Shown here piece after piece: positions 33,594 to 42,941 of a stretch of DNA of 64,000 nt. The notes under the pieces are model-generated. The model worked only from the letters and a program-made list of their open reading frames with translations, did not search any database and was not told the origin of the DNA. A program made the position numbers and the translations under genes. Source of the DNA: Leucobacter chromiiresistens (lineage in GTDB: Bacteria > Actinomycetota > Actinomycetes > Actinomycetales > Microbacteriaceae); contig NZ_LDRK01000018.1 in NCBI RefSeq assembly GCF_001477055.1, forward strand, positions 1 through 64,000, in the 5' to 3' direction. Position 1 is the stretch's first letter, and each line of letters begins with the position of its first letter.

Positions 33594-34664
33594 TCACACC
33601 GGTGCGGACGAGGAGACCGACGTGGCGCGCGCCCAATCGGTCAGCTTCGCCGACGCCCTTCCCGAATCGATGGCCTCCGCCGCGACCTCGAGCTTCTCGG
33701 CGAGGCGGTCGAGCAGCGCGCGCTCCGCGCTCTCCGGCTGCTGCGCCAGGTCGAAGGCCACGAGGCCCGCGGCGGCGTTCAGCAGCACGATGTCGCGCAC
33801 GGGGCCCCGCTCGCCCGCGAGCACGCGGTGCACGACCTGCGCGTTCTCGTCGGGCGTTCCCCCGACGAGATCGCCGATCTCCGCGCGCGGCAGGCCCAGA
33901 TCGCGCGGATCGATGTCATGCTCCGTCAGCCCGCCGCGGCTCACCTCCCAGAGGCGCGAGTGCCCGGTCGTGGTGAGCTCGTCGAGGCCGTCGTCGCCGC
34001 GGAAGACGAGCGCCGACGCACCGCGCAACCGGAAGACTCCCACGAAGATCGGCACTCGATCGATGTCGGCGACCCCGACCGCTGAGGCCTCGGGGCGCAC
34101 CGGATTGCACAACGGACCGAGGAAGTTGAACACCGTCGGGATCCCGAGATCCTTCCGAGCCTCGGCGACGTGGCGGAACCCGGGCAGGAAGCGCGCGGCG
34201 TGCACGAAGGCGATCCCGGCCTCGCCGAAGGAGCGCGCGAGCTGCGGGCCGTCGAGCGCCAGATCGATGCCGAGGGCGCTGAGCACATCCGAGGATCCCG
34301 AGAGGCTGCTCGCAGCCTTGTTCCCGTGCTTCACCACCGGCGCTCCCGCAGCAGCGGCCGTAATGGACGCCATGGTGGAGATGTTCACCGTACCGAAACG
34401 ATCGCCCCCGGTGCCGACGATGTCGAGCGACATCGCCGGCAGATCGAGCGGCAGCGCCTCCGCCAGAATGGCGTCGCGGAAACCGATGACCTCGTCGACG
34501 GTGACCCCCTTGGACCGCAGCGCGACGAGGAACGCGCCGATCTGCGCTCCGCTCGCCTCGCCCGTCATGAAGCGCGACATCGCCCACTCGGCTTGCGAGA
34601 CGCTCAGGTCGTCGCCCTCGAGCAGCGTGGTGAGTACGGTCGGCCAGGTCCGTTCGTCGATCAT
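33594..34664 (-). CDS. trpD: anthranilate phosphoribosyltransferase
   Basis: Joins anthranilate to PRPP, second step of tryptophan synthesis. 356 residues: helical N-terminal domain, then IVGTGGDRFGTVNIST (phosphate-binding GTGGD, about residue 83), VVKHGNKAASSLSGSSDVLSALG (KHGN, anthranilate site), FNFLGPLCNP, and RGDDGLDELTTT with the acidic Mg-binding DE. Alone, divergent from ctaE, an arrangement common in Microbacteriaceae. ATG 34664 is exactly 6 nt after TAGAAT, so it is apparently leaderless. Confidence 0.95.
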   Translation of the reverse strand: MIDERTWPTVLTTLLEGDDLSVSQAEWAMSRFMTGEASGAQIGAFLVALRSKGVTVDEVIGFRDAILAEALPLDLPAMSLDIVGTGGDRFGTVNISTMASITAAAAGAPVVKHGNKAASSLSGSSDVLSALGIDLALDGPQLARSFGEAGIAFVHAARFLPGFRHVAEARKDLGIPTVFNFLGPLCNPVRPEASAVGVADIDRVPIFVGVFRLRGASALVFRGDDGLDELTTTGHSRLWEVSRGGLTEHDIDPRDLGLPRAEIGDLVGGTPDENAQVVHRVLAGERGPVRDIVLLNAAAGLVAFDLAQQPESAERALLDRLAEKLEVAAEAIDSGRASAKLTDWARATSVSSSAPV

Positions 34665-34670
34665 GGGTCG

Positions 34671-34676
34671 ATTCTA
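34671..34676 (-). promoter_or_regulatory. candidate leaderless promoter (-10) of trpD
   Basis: On the minus strand, TAGAAT, 6 nt (CGACCC), ATG 34664. Confidence 0.65.
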
Positions 34677-34832
34677 TCTACGCCGGAAAACCGCGTGATC
34701 GCGCCACTTCATCGGATGAATGCGGGCGTCCGGGTGCGCAGCGGAGAGGCTCGGAGACGGTAGGCTACCGGGGAAGGCTGCAGAAAGTTCGGCTCGCCGT
34801 GTCCGGGTGAAAATGCACACCTGACTTTCAGC

Positions 34833-34838
34833 CATAAT
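34833..34838 (+). promoter_or_regulatory. candidate -10 box of ctaE-qcrCAB
   Basis: CATAAT, 6 nt (GGAAGG), GTG 34845. The six bases look like a Shine-Dalgarno, so either a leaderless start or an upstream promoter with a ribosome site is possible. Confidence 0.4.
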
Positions 34839-34844
34839 GGAAGG

Positions 34845-35474
34845 GTGACAACGACCACTATGAATACCAAGTCAGCCGTGCCCGCGGTGAAGCGACCGAA
34901 TCTCGTCGCCGTGGGTACGATCGTGTGGCTCGGCAGCGAGGTCATGTTCTTCGCGGGCCTCTTCGCGATTTACTTCACGCTGCGCGCCATGAACCCCGAG
35001 CTGTGGGCTGAGCAGACCGAGAAGCACAACTTCACGTTCGCGCTGATCAACACGCTCATTCTGGTCGCGTCGTCATTCACCGCGCAGGCGGGCGTCTTCG
35101 CCGCCGAGCGCATGCAGCCGCGCGCCACCGGCGCGAGCCCGAAGAAGTGGGGAACCGTCGAGTGGTTCTACCTGACCTTCTTCATGGGTGCCATCTTCGT
35201 CGCGGGTCAGGCGTACGAGTACGCCACCTTCGTCTCCGAGGGCATCACGCTCGCCTCGGATCCGTACGGCTCGGCGTTCTACATGACCACCGGCTTCCAC
35301 GGCATCCACGTGTCGCTGGGTCTCGTCGCCTTCCTGCTGGTCATCGGGCGCATCTACGCCGTCAAGAACTTCACGCACAAGGAAGAGACGACCGCTGTCG
35401 TCGTGTCGTACTACTGGCACTTCGTCGACGTCGTGTGGATCATCCTCTTCATCGTCATCTACGTCCTCAAGTAG
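34845..35474 (+). CDS. ctaE: cytochrome c oxidase subunit III
   Basis: 209 residues, five hydrophobic helices: [21 protein letters not shown] at the start, [43 protein letters not shown] and [21 protein letters not shown] at the end; the HG-x-H and WHFVDVVW blocks are subunit III signatures. Part of the aa3-type terminal oxidase. It heads the ctaE-qcrC-qcrA-qcrB cluster typical of actinobacteria, where bcc and aa3 form a supercomplex. Confidence 0.96.
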   Translation: MTTTTMNTKSAVPAVKRPNLVAVGTIVWLGSEVMFFAGLFAIYFTLRAMNPELWAEQTEKHNFTFALINTLILVASSFTAQAGVFAAERMQPRATGASPKKWGTVEWFYLTFFMGAIFVAGQAYEYATFVSEGITLASDPYGSAFYMTTGFHGIHVSLGLVAFLLVIGRIYAVKNFTHKEETTAVVVSYYWHFVDVVWIILFIVIYVLK

Positions 35475-35494
35475 GGTCAGGAGCAATCGACATC

Positions 35495-36304
35495 ATGGCT
35501 CGCGCCAAGAAGAATCTTCGCAAGTCCGGCCGCCGGCACCCGCTCGCAACGGCCGCGCTCGTCGCCGTGGGACTGCTCGTGACCGGTGCAGCGTACGCCG
35601 GCTTCAGCCAGACCTCGGCGACCGCAGAGGTCGACCTCACCTCCCCCGCGACCATCGAGGCCGGCGAGAAGCTGTTCGGCGCCAACTGCGCCACGTGCCA
35701 CGGCGCCGCCGCAGAGGGGACGCCCGACGGCCCGACGCTCATCGGCGTCGGTGCGGCCTCCGTCAACTTCCAGGTCGGTACCGGCCGTATGCCGCTCGCC
35801 TTCCAGGGGCCGCAGGGCATGGTCAAGCCGCAGCAGTTCACCGAGGAGCAGACGCTGCAGATGGCTGCGTACGTCGCCTCGCTCGCCCCGGGACCCGGCC
35901 TCCCCGAGACCCAGTACCTGCAGGCGGACAGCGATGACGAGGGCATCGCGAGTGGCGCCGAGCTCTTCCGGATCAACTGCGCGATGTGCCACAACGTCGC
36001 AGCTGCGGGCGGTGCGCTCACCGAGGGCAAGTTCGCCCCGAAGCTCACCGGAGTCGCTCCGACGCACATCTATGAAGCGATGATCACCGGCCCGCAGAAC
36101 ATGCCCGTCTTCAACGATGCGAACATCACGCCGCAGCAGAAGGCCGACATCATCTCGTACCTCAAGTACATCGAGAACCAGCCCGCGGTCGGCGGCATCA
36201 CGCTCGGATCCATCGGCCCCGTCGCCGAGGGTCTGTTCATCTGGGTGATCGGACTGGGCGCCATCATCGGCCTCACCGTCTGGGTCACCGCGAAGTCGAA
36301 CTAG
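35495..36304 (+). CDS. qcrC: cytochrome bc1 complex di-haem cytochrome c subunit
   Basis: Transfers electrons from QcrA to the CuA centre of subunit II, replacing soluble cytochrome c. 269 residues: N-terminal hydrophobic segment (ATAALVAVGLLVTGAAYAGF), first haem site CATCH (about residue 66), second CAMCH (about 164), with axial Met in GRMPL and in NMPVF, and a C-terminal helix IGPVAEGLFIWVIGLGAIIGLTVWV. Two CxxCH sites define the actinobacterial type. AGGAG precedes ATG 35495; it starts 20 nt after ctaE. Confidence 0.96.
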   Translation: MARAKKNLRKSGRRHPLATAALVAVGLLVTGAAYAGFSQTSATAEVDLTSPATIEAGEKLFGANCATCHGAAAEGTPDGPTLIGVGAASVNFQVGTGRMPLAFQGPQGMVKPQQFTEEQTLQMAAYVASLAPGPGLPETQYLQADSDDEGIASGAELFRINCAMCHNVAAAGGALTEGKFAPKLTGVAPTHIYEAMITGPQNMPVFNDANITPQQKADIISYLKYIENQPAVGGITLGSIGPVAEGLFIWVIGLGAIIGLTVWVTAKSN

Positions 36305-36350
36305 TCGACGACGCGTCACAGTTTTCATGAGTCAGGAGTCAAGGAGCAAC

Positions 36351-37466
36351 ATGGCAGAGGAAGCGAAGAACAACGGCGGCGATCACGCCGCCGTCGTTGC
36401 CGCCGGCCACGGCTCGGTCGGAGCGGGCGCAGGCACTGCGGTCATTCCGTCCGACGCCGTGCAGAATCCGGGCCTTCCCCCGCACCGCAAGCGCGTGACG
36501 GATCTCGATCCGAAGAAGGAGAAGAGCGCCGAGCGCACGGTGTACACCCTCTTCTACCTCTCGATCGCCGGCAGCCTCGGCGCGGTGCTCGCCTACATGT
36601 TCTTCCCGATCGAAACGGGTGAACTGCTGGCGATCCGCCTGCACACGATGTTCGTCGGCCTGGGCATGGCACTCGCCCTGCTCGCGGTCGGCATCGGCGC
36701 CGTGCACTGGGGCAAGGCCATCATGGCCGACCACGAATCCGTGGACTACCGCCATCCGGTCGCGAGCGACACCCCGACGCGCGAAGCGTCCGCCGAGGTG
36801 TTCAAGCTCGCCGACGAGGAGTCGGGCTTCTCCCGCCGCTCGCTGGTGCGCAACAGCCTCATCGGCGCGCTGATCGCATTCCCCCTCCCCGGTATCACGC
36901 TGCTGCGCGGGCTCGGGCCGCAGGATCGCGATCCCGTCGAGCTGGCGCACCACACGATGTGGGCCGAGGGCGTGCGCCTTGCACGCGACCCCTCCGGCGT
37001 TCCGATCAAGGCCAGCGAGGTCACGATCGGCTCTGCCTTCCACGTCATCCCCGAAACGCTCAACCACGAGGACTTCGAGAAGATGACCCTCGACGAGCGA
37101 GGCGGCAGCGTCCACCTGCTCGACGCGAAGGCGAAGGCCATCGTGCTGCTCATGCGCCTCAACCAGGAGGATCTCCGCGAGCTCCCCGAGCGCAAGGACT
37201 GGTCGTACGACGGCATCGTCGCGTACTCCAAGGTCTGCACGCACGTCGGCTGCCCCGTCGCGCTCTACGAGCAGCACACGCACCACCTCCTGTGCCCCTG
37301 CCATCAGTCGCAGTTCGACGTCTCCGAGCACGCGAAGGTGATCTTCGGCCCGGCGAAGCGCCCGCTTCCCCAGCTGCCCATCACCGTCGACGACGAGGGC
37401 TACCTCGTCGCGCAGAGCGATTTCCATGAACCCGTCGGCCCGAGCTTTTGGGAGCGCCTCAAGTGA
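36351..37466 (+). CDS. qcrA: cytochrome bc1 complex Rieske iron-sulfur subunit
   Basis: 371 residues with three N-terminal helices (about 60-175), as in actinobacterial QcrA, and a C-terminal Rieske domain with ligands CTHVGC and CPCHQSQFD (both Cys-His pairs and the disulfide Cys present). Transfers electrons from menaquinol to QcrC. ATG 36351 is preferred because AAGGAG lies 4 nt upstream; ATG 36327 adds eight residues. The TGA overlaps the qcrB GTG (GTGA). Family members are exported in part by Tat, and tatC is at 61.3 kb. Confidence 0.95.
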   Translation: MAEEAKNNGGDHAAVVAAGHGSVGAGAGTAVIPSDAVQNPGLPPHRKRVTDLDPKKEKSAERTVYTLFYLSIAGSLGAVLAYMFFPIETGELLAIRLHTMFVGLGMALALLAVGIGAVHWGKAIMADHESVDYRHPVASDTPTREASAEVFKLADEESGFSRRSLVRNSLIGALIAFPLPGITLLRGLGPQDRDPVELAHHTMWAEGVRLARDPSGVPIKASEVTIGSAFHVIPETLNHEDFEKMTLDERGGSVHLLDAKAKAIVLLMRLNQEDLRELPERKDWSYDGIVAYSKVCTHVGCPVALYEQHTHHLLCPCHQSQFDVSEHAKVIFGPAKRPLPQLPITVDDEGYLVAQSDFHEPVGPSFWERLK

Positions 37467-39091
37467 GCAGCACTGTCACCGAATCCCCCGCGTCGAGCCA
37501 GCAGGCTCAGAACGGCTCGAGCCGCTTCACGGCCGCAGCCGCGAACTACCTCGACGAGCGCACGAAGATCGGCGTCGCGGTCAAGGAGTTCGGCCGCAAG
37601 GTCTTCCCCGACCACTGGTCGTTCCTCCTCGGCGAAGTGGCACTGTACAGCTTCGTCGTCATCCTGCTCTCGGGCACCTTCCTGACGCTCTTCTTCCAGG
37701 CCTCGATGGTCGAGACGCACTACACGGGCCCGTACGTGCCCATGAAGGGCGTCGAGATGTCCGTGGCCATGGCCTCGACGCTCGACATCTCGTTCTCCGT
37801 GCGCGGCGGCCTGCTCATGCGTCACGTGCATCACTGGGCCGCGCTGCTCTTCGTCGCGTCCATCGGTCTGCACATGCTCCGCATCTTCTTCACGGGCGCG
37901 TTCCGCAAGCCGCGTGAGCTGAACTGGGTGATCGGCTTCGTGCTCTTCATCCTCGCGATGGCGGAGGGCTTCACCGGCTACTCGCTCCCCGACGACGTGC
38001 TCTCGGGCAACGGCCTCCGCATCATCGACGGCATCATCAAGGCGATCCCGGTCATCGGAACCTACCTGTCGTTCTTCTTCTTCGGCGGCGAGTTCCCGGG
38101 CACCGCGATCGTCGGCCGCCTGTACATGCTCCACATCATGGTGCTGCCGGCGCTGGTGATCCTCTTCATCGCACTGCACCTCGCCTTCGTGGTCATCCAC
38201 AAGCACACCCAGTACCCCGGCCCGGGCAAGACGCAGCAGAACGTCGTCGGCTTCCCGGTGCTGCCGGTGTACGCGGCGAAGGCCGGCGGGTTCTTCTTCA
38301 TCGTGTTCGGCGTGATCGTGCTCATCGCCTCCTTCGTCGGCATCAACCCGATCTGGAACTACGGCCCGTACGACCCGTCCCCGGTCTCCGCCGGTACCCA
38401 GCCCGACTGGTACATCGGCTTCGCCGACGGCATGCTCCGCCTCATCCCGCCGGGGCTCGAGACGGAGTGGTTCGGCTACACCTGGTCGTGGAACATGCTG
38501 ATCCCGCTCGGCATCATCGGCATCTTCATCGTGCTCGTCATGATCTACCCCTTCATCGAGGCGTGGGTCACCGGTGACAAGCGCGAGCACCACATCCTGG
38601 ATCGTCCCCGCAACGCCCCGACCCGCACCGCGATCGGCGCCGCCGGCGTCACGTTCTACGCCGTGATGTGGGCGGGAGCGAGCTCGGACCTCATGGCGAC
38701 GCACTTCCAGCTGTCGATGGAGGGCGTGATCCACGGTCTCCAGGCGCTGCTGATCCTCGGCCCGATCTTCGCCTACCAGGTCACGAAGCGCATCTGCCTC
38801 GCCCTGCAGAAGAAGGACCGTTCGATCGCGCTTCACGGCTACGAGTCGGGTCGCATCGTGCGGATGCCCGGTGGCGAGTTCATCGAGGTGCACAAGCCGC
38901 TCGACGAGTACGAGTCGTGGCAGCTGGTGAGCTACCACGATTACGCTCCCCTGATGCTCCGCCCGAACGACGACGGCCGCATCCCGTTCGGCAAGCGCCT
39001 GCGCGCCGGGTTCAGCCGCTGGTTCTTCGAGGATCGCATCGTTCCGCCCACGCAGGGCGAGATCGAGCAGGGGCGTCACGAGGGTCACTGA
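37463..39091 (+). CDS. qcrB: cytochrome bc1 complex cytochrome b subunit
   Basis: 542 residues. Menaquinol-oxidising membrane subunit. Haem ligands lie in LLMRHVHHWAALLFVASIGLHMLRIFFTGAFRKPREL and in LHIMVLPALVILFIALHLAFVVIHKHTQ; the Q-site PEWY variant here reads PDWY in GTQPDWYIGFADGML. A long C-terminal extension after the last helices is normal for the actinobacterial form, which is the target of bcc inhibitors in mycobacteria. GTG 37463 overlaps the qcrA stop; GGGAG is 8 nt upstream. Last gene, followed by a strong terminator. Confidence 0.96.
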   Translation: MSSTVTESPASSQQAQNGSSRFTAAAANYLDERTKIGVAVKEFGRKVFPDHWSFLLGEVALYSFVVILLSGTFLTLFFQASMVETHYTGPYVPMKGVEMSVAMASTLDISFSVRGGLLMRHVHHWAALLFVASIGLHMLRIFFTGAFRKPRELNWVIGFVLFILAMAEGFTGYSLPDDVLSGNGLRIIDGIIKAIPVIGTYLSFFFFGGEFPGTAIVGRLYMLHIMVLPALVILFIALHLAFVVIHKHTQYPGPGKTQQNVVGFPVLPVYAAKAGGFFFIVFGVIVLIASFVGINPIWNYGPYDPSPVSAGTQPDWYIGFADGMLRLIPPGLETEWFGYTWSWNMLIPLGIIGIFIVLVMIYPFIEAWVTGDKREHHILDRPRNAPTRTAIGAAGVTFYAVMWAGASSDLMATHFQLSMEGVIHGLQALLILGPIFAYQVTKRICLALQKKDRSIALHGYESGRIVRMPGGEFIEVHKPLDEYESWQLVSYHDYAPLMLRPNDDGRIPFGKRLRAGFSRWFFEDRIVPPTQGEIEQGRHEGH

Positions 39092-39129
39092 CCCGCGGAA
39101 CGCACCGCTGAGGCAGAGCCTCTGAGCAC

Positions 39130-39170
39130 ACCCCGGGTGTCGCACTGATTCGCAGTGCGACACCCGGGGT
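39130..39170 (+). terminator. rho-independent terminator after qcrB
   Basis: Perfect 18-bp stem (39130-39147 with 39153-39170), loop ATTCG, followed by TTCTCGTT. It starts 38 nt after the qcrB stop. Confidence 0.93.
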
Positions 39171-39907
39171 TTCTCGTTGTCGGCACATCCGTTGCATGGT
39201 GGCGGTGGCGGGCAGCTGCGCACCACTGTCGGTGCCGCGCGACCCGCGACACCTGCGCCGAACAGCCGAGCACGGGCGCACTCCGCGTCAGCGTGCAAAC
39301 GCGTCAGCGTGCGAGCGTGTAGGCGTGCAATGCGCGTGGGCCTACGCAGCGTGTGGCCCCCGCCCCGGCCGCCCGACACCCCCGCCTGCGATCGACAGTG
39401 TCGCACCGTACGCTTGCCCGAGCGCCTGCATGCCGCTCCCCCGCCTGCACTTCATGACGCGGTGTCTGCGCGGCCCCACGCCCTGGGATGAGCGAACTTC
39501 TGCGGCCACCGGTCGCCCGTCTTCGGCACGGCGCACGTCGAGCGCGAACCCGCGCGGGTCAGCAGCCTTCGTTCGCTCGGCATCGTCTGCGTGCGCCCAC
39601 GAGGCTCCGCGCTGGCAGAACCGGACATCCGCGACCGGGCCCGCGCGAGGTGTGCTCGTCACGTCGCGGAACGGGGCTCCCTCATACGAGATCTCCCCCT
39701 CCGCAGCGAGCGCGCGGCTGCGCGCAGAACGGATCAGGGGCGGGGACCTCATATGAACTCGAAGTCGACAGAGCGCAGGAATTCCTCAGGCGATGCACCC
39801 AGAGACGACGATAGACCGTGTCGGCCGTGAAGCAGTCGTTCCCTTCTTCACGCAGAAGCACGACAGCACCCGGTGCCGCACCGGTACGCGTCACGAACGT
39901 GAAGCAG
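39171..39907. other. 737-bp stretch without a convincing gene
   Basis: Lies between the terminator of the qcr operon and the tetR stop codon. Open frames exist on both strands, but none has a protein-like composition or a family I recognise. A possible gene remnant: on the minus strand, a short frame ends LGASPEEFLRSVDFEFI and stops at 39749, with coding-like codon use but no upstream continuation. A 16-bp repeat array lies at 39284-39331. May be a decayed gene. Confidence 0.5.
39284..39331. repeat. 16-bp imperfect tandem repeat, three units
   Basis: CGCGTCAGCGTGCAAA, CGCGTCAGCGTGCGAG, CGTGTAGGCGTGCAAT, head to tail. The first 13 bases of units one and two are identical; the third is diverged. 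Confidence 0.8.
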
Positions 39908-40381
39908 CTACTCGCGCTCGAGCGCGTGATCGAGCATCGCGACTCCGGCGGAGCCGTACACCTGCTCGAAGTCGGCATCTCCGTACGCCTCGCGGAAGCC
40001 GCTGAGAAGCGTGATCAGGTCAGCAGCGAGCTGCGGGGCACTGACGGCGGTGAGCGCCTGCAGAATGGTGCGCTCCGCGTCCGCCAGAAGCGCGGGTGCG
40101 GCCCGCTGCGGGTGCCCCCCGGTACCGTCGCTCGCGTGCGTACGCAACCCACGGCGCTCGTGCGCGAGCACCATGCGAGTCGCGGCAGCGCAGGTCTCGA
40201 GGAAGAGCGCTTGCTTGTTGATGAAGTTGGAGTAGACGTGCGGTTGCGGCACCCCTGCTCGTGCCGCGATCGCGGCGGTCGAAGCGCCGTGAAAGCCGAA
40301 GAGGCCGAACTCGATGAGTCCGGCCTCGATCAGGCGTTCACGATTCTCGCCGGGCCGCCTCCGGGCGCGACGCTCGCTCAT
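39908..40381 (-). CDS. TetR/AcrR-family transcriptional regulator
   Basis: 157 residues. N-terminal TetR helix-turn-helix: ENRERLIEAGLIEFGLFGFHGASTAAIAARAGVPQPHVYSNFINKQALFLETC (quoted in part: GASTAAIAARAGVPQPHVYS). The C-terminal ligand domain is short for the family, which is usually 185-200 residues, so the protein may be truncated by decay of the region beyond it. It follows the GNAT gene by 2 nt and ends the ctaC-ctaD-ctaF-GNAT-tetR run. Target and ligand unknown. Confidence 0.85.
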   Translation of the reverse strand: MSERRARRRPGENRERLIEAGLIEFGLFGFHGASTAAIAARAGVPQPHVYSNFINKQALFLETCAAATRMVLAHERRGLRTHASDGTGGHPQRAAPALLADAERTILQALTAVSAPQLAADLITLLSGFREAYGDADFEQVYGSAGVAMLDHALERE

Positions 40382-40383
40382 CT

Positions 40384-40827
40384 CTATCCGAGCTCGAGAA
40401 TCTTACGGTAATGCTCGCCGACAGCTTCAAAGCCGCGGTGATTGTAGAAGGAGCCGAATCGTGCGGTGGATGCCGAGAGCTGACGCACTCCGCGCCCCAT
40501 GCAGTAATGCTCGTTGGCCTGCATGAGGCGATCGCCGACGCCCTTGCCACGGGCGCCCTCGTCGACGACGATCTCCTGCAGGTGAGCGGTGAGGCCGGGG
40601 GCATGGAGCAGGCGCGAGACCGTCATCAGCGAGTAGCCGACCACCGTGTCATCGAGCTCAGCGATGAAGAGCACGTTGGTCTCCTGATCGCGATGCCGCA
40701 GCACGTTGTCGTAGGCGACGGAGAATTCGTCTCGGCCGATCGGCTCGCGACCGGTCGTGAACTGACGCGCCAGCCCGAACACTGCTGCGTCGTCGTCTCC
40801 GCGGCCCCTCCGAATGATGATGCTCAC
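40384..40827 (-). CDS. GNAT-family N-acetyltransferase
   Basis: 147 residues. IIIRRGRGDDDAAVFGLARQF at the start, strand VLFIAELDDTVVGYSLMTV, the acetyl-CoA pyrophosphate loop in LQEIVVDEGARGKGVGDRLMQ (R-G-K-G-V-G), and FGSFYNHRGFEAVGEHYRKIL at the end, where the Tyr is the usual general acid. Substrate unknown. It starts 12 nt after the ctaF stop, so it is probably co-transcribed with the oxidase genes, an unexpected partner. Confidence 0.87.
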   Translation of the reverse strand: MSIIIRRGRGDDDAAVFGLARQFTTGREPIGRDEFSVAYDNVLRHRDQETNVLFIAELDDTVVGYSLMTVSRLLHAPGLTAHLQEIVVDEGARGKGVGDRLMQANEHYCMGRGVRQLSASTARFGSFYNHRGFEAVGEHYRKILELG

Positions 40828-40839
40828 TCCGTGCCTTCC

Positions 40840-41262
40840 TTAGCGGGCGAAGTTGCCGCGGTAGTACTCGTACACCCAGCCGACGACCGCGACGATCACG
40901 ACGGGCAGCGACAGGAACGACAGCCAGAAGTTGAACCCGATGCACAGGCCCAGGACGACGAGCGAGGCGCCGAATGCCAGAACGATCGGCCACCAGCTCC
41001 ACGGGCTGAACTCGCCGAGCTCGGGGTCGCCGTCGTCGATGTCGGAGTCGTCGCGGTCCTCGACGAGCACCCCTCCCTGCTTGCGCTGCACGAGCATCAG
41101 GTAGGAGGCGATGAATCCGGTGAGGCCACCCGAGAGGAGGATCGCGGTGGATCCGGCCCACTCGGGGTATCCGTGCGACAGCATGTTCCACACGGTGTAG
41201 ACCGCGGCCAGCACGACGAGGTAGACCGTCAGAATCCAGAAGATGACGATGTTGGATTTCAT
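40840..41262 (-). CDS. ctaF: cytochrome c oxidase subunit IV, actinobacterial type
   Basis: 140 residues, four hydrophobic helices: VIFWILTVYLVVLAAVYTVW, WAGSTAILLSGGLTGFIASYLML, WWPIVLAFGASLVVLGLCIGFNFWLSF and VVIVAVVGWVYEYYRGNFAR. The end motif GWVYEYYRG and the acidic loop with PELGEFSPWSWWP are typical for CtaF, a supernumerary subunit of the bcc-aa3 supercomplex. It starts 18 nt after the ctaD stop. Confidence 0.93.
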   Translation of the reverse strand: MKSNIVIFWILTVYLVVLAAVYTVWNMLSHGYPEWAGSTAILLSGGLTGFIASYLMLVQRKQGGVLVEDRDDSDIDDGDPELGEFSPWSWWPIVLAFGASLVVLGLCIGFNFWLSFLSLPVVIVAVVGWVYEYYRGNFAR

Positions 41263-41280
41263 TGCTCGTTACTCCTCAGC

Positions 41281-42924
41281 TCACTGCTTCTCAGCGAGCT
41301 CGCGCTCGGTCTGCCGCACCGGTTGTTCGACACCGCTGATCTCGGGATGATTGAGATCGAACGCGGGCGACTCGGAACGAATCCGCGGAATCGATGTGAA
41401 ATTGTGGCGCGGCGGCGGGCAGGAGGTCGCCCACTCGAGCGAGCGGCCGTAGCCCCACGGGTCGTCCACGGTCACCTTCGGCGCACGACGCGCGGTGAGG
41501 TACACGTTCAGCAGGAACGGGATCATCGACGCGCCGAGGATCATGGCACCGACCGTGGAGAGCTGATTGCCCCAGGTCACGCCGTCCGACGGCAGGTAGG
41601 TGTAGTAGCGGCGCGGCATAGCCATGACGCCCAGCCAGTGCTGCACGAGGAACGTGGTGTGGAAGCCGATGAAGAGCACCCAGAAGTGGATCTTGCCGAG
41701 GCGCTCGTCGAGGAGCTTGCCCGTCCACTTCGGCCACCAGAAGTAGAAGCCGGCGAACATCGCGAAGACGACGGTGCCGAAGACGACGTAGTGGAAGTGC
41801 GCGACGACGAAGTACGTGTCGGAGAGGTGGAAGTCGAGCGCCGGCGATGCCAGGATGACGCCCGTCAGACCGCCGAACACGAAGGTCACCAGGAAGCCGA
41901 TCGACCAGAGCATCGGCGTCTCGAAGGTGATGGAGCCGCGCCACATGGTGCCGAGCCAGTTGAAGATCTTCACGCCGGTCGGCACTGCGATGAGCATGGT
42001 CATCAGCGCGAAGAACGGCAGCAGCACCGATCCCGTCACGTACATGTGGTGCGCCCACACCGTCATCGACAGGGCGGCGATCGCGATGGTCGCGTAGATC
42101 AGCGTCTTGTAGCCGAAGATCGGCTTGCGGCTGAACACCGGGAAGATCTCGGAGACGATGCCGAAGAACGGCAGCGCGATGATGTACACCTCGGGATGAC
42201 CGAAGAACCAGAAGAGGTGCTGCCAGAGGATGGCTCCGCCCTCGCCGTTGTAGATCTTCGCACCGAAGATGCGATCCGCCGCCAGGCCGAACATCGCTGC
42301 TGCGAGCACCGGGAAGACGAGCAGCACCAGGATCGACGTGATGAGCGTGTTCCAGGTGAACACGGACATGCGCCACATGGTCATGCCGGGAGCGCGCATC
42401 GTGATGATCGTCGTGATGAAGTTCACGCCGCCCATGATGGTGCCGAAGCCGGAGACGCCGAGGCCGAGCACCCAGAGGTTGCCGCCGACGCCCGGCGAGT
42501 AGGTCATGTCGGAGAGCGGAGCGTAGGCGAACCAGCCGAACGAGGCCGCGCCCTGGGGGGTGAGGAAGCCGCCGACCGCGATGAGCGAACCGAACGTGTA
42601 CAGCCAGAAGGCGAACGCGTTGAGGCGCGGGAACGCGACGTCGGGGGCGCCGATCTGCAACGGCATGATGACGTTCGCGAACCCTGCGAACAGGGGCGTG
42701 GCGAACATCAGCAGCATGATGGTGCCGTGCATCGTGAACAGCTGGTTGTACTGCTCCTTGGTGGCGACGACCTCGAGACCGGGAGCGAACAGCTGCGCGC
42801 GGATTACGAGGGCCATCAGGCCGCCGACCAGGAACCACACGAAGGAGCTGATCAGGTACATGTACCCGATCACCTTGTGGTCCGTGGACGTCAGCCACGA
42901 GACAATGACATTGCCCTTCTTCAT
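41281..42924 (-). CDS. ctaD: cytochrome c oxidase subunit I
   Basis: Catalytic haem-copper subunit, 547 residues, twelve helices. Low-spin haem ligand His in [19 protein letters not shown]; CuB and the His-Tyr crosslink region in [30 protein letters not shown]; haem a3/a ligands in [20 protein letters not shown]. It also has [23 protein letters not shown]. Starts with [23 protein letters not shown], a normal N-terminus. 17 nt after the ctaC stop. Confidence 0.97.
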   Translation of the reverse strand: MKKGNVIVSWLTSTDHKVIGYMYLISSFVWFLVGGLMALVIRAQLFAPGLEVVATKEQYNQLFTMHGTIMLLMFATPLFAGFANVIMPLQIGAPDVAFPRLNAFAFWLYTFGSLIAVGGFLTPQGAASFGWFAYAPLSDMTYSPGVGGNLWVLGLGVSGFGTIMGGVNFITTIITMRAPGMTMWRMSVFTWNTLITSILVLLVFPVLAAAMFGLAADRIFGAKIYNGEGGAILWQHLFWFFGHPEVYIIALPFFGIVSEIFPVFSRKPIFGYKTLIYATIAIAALSMTVWAHHMYVTGSVLLPFFALMTMLIAVPTGVKIFNWLGTMWRGSITFETPMLWSIGFLVTFVFGGLTGVILASPALDFHLSDTYFVVAHFHYVVFGTVVFAMFAGFYFWWPKWTGKLLDERLGKIHFWVLFIGFHTTFLVQHWLGVMAMPRRYYTYLPSDGVTWGNQLSTVGAMILGASMIPFLLNVYLTARRAPKVTVDDPWGYGRSLEWATSCPPPRHNFTSIPRIRSESPAFDLNHPEISGVEQPVRQTERELAEKQ

Positions 42925-42941
42925 CTTCTTGCTATCCCTCG

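Noticed and set aside
39342-39752. 136-codon minus-strand frame in the gap after qcrB
   Set aside because: No motifs, no ribosome site, composition typical of random GC-rich DNA.
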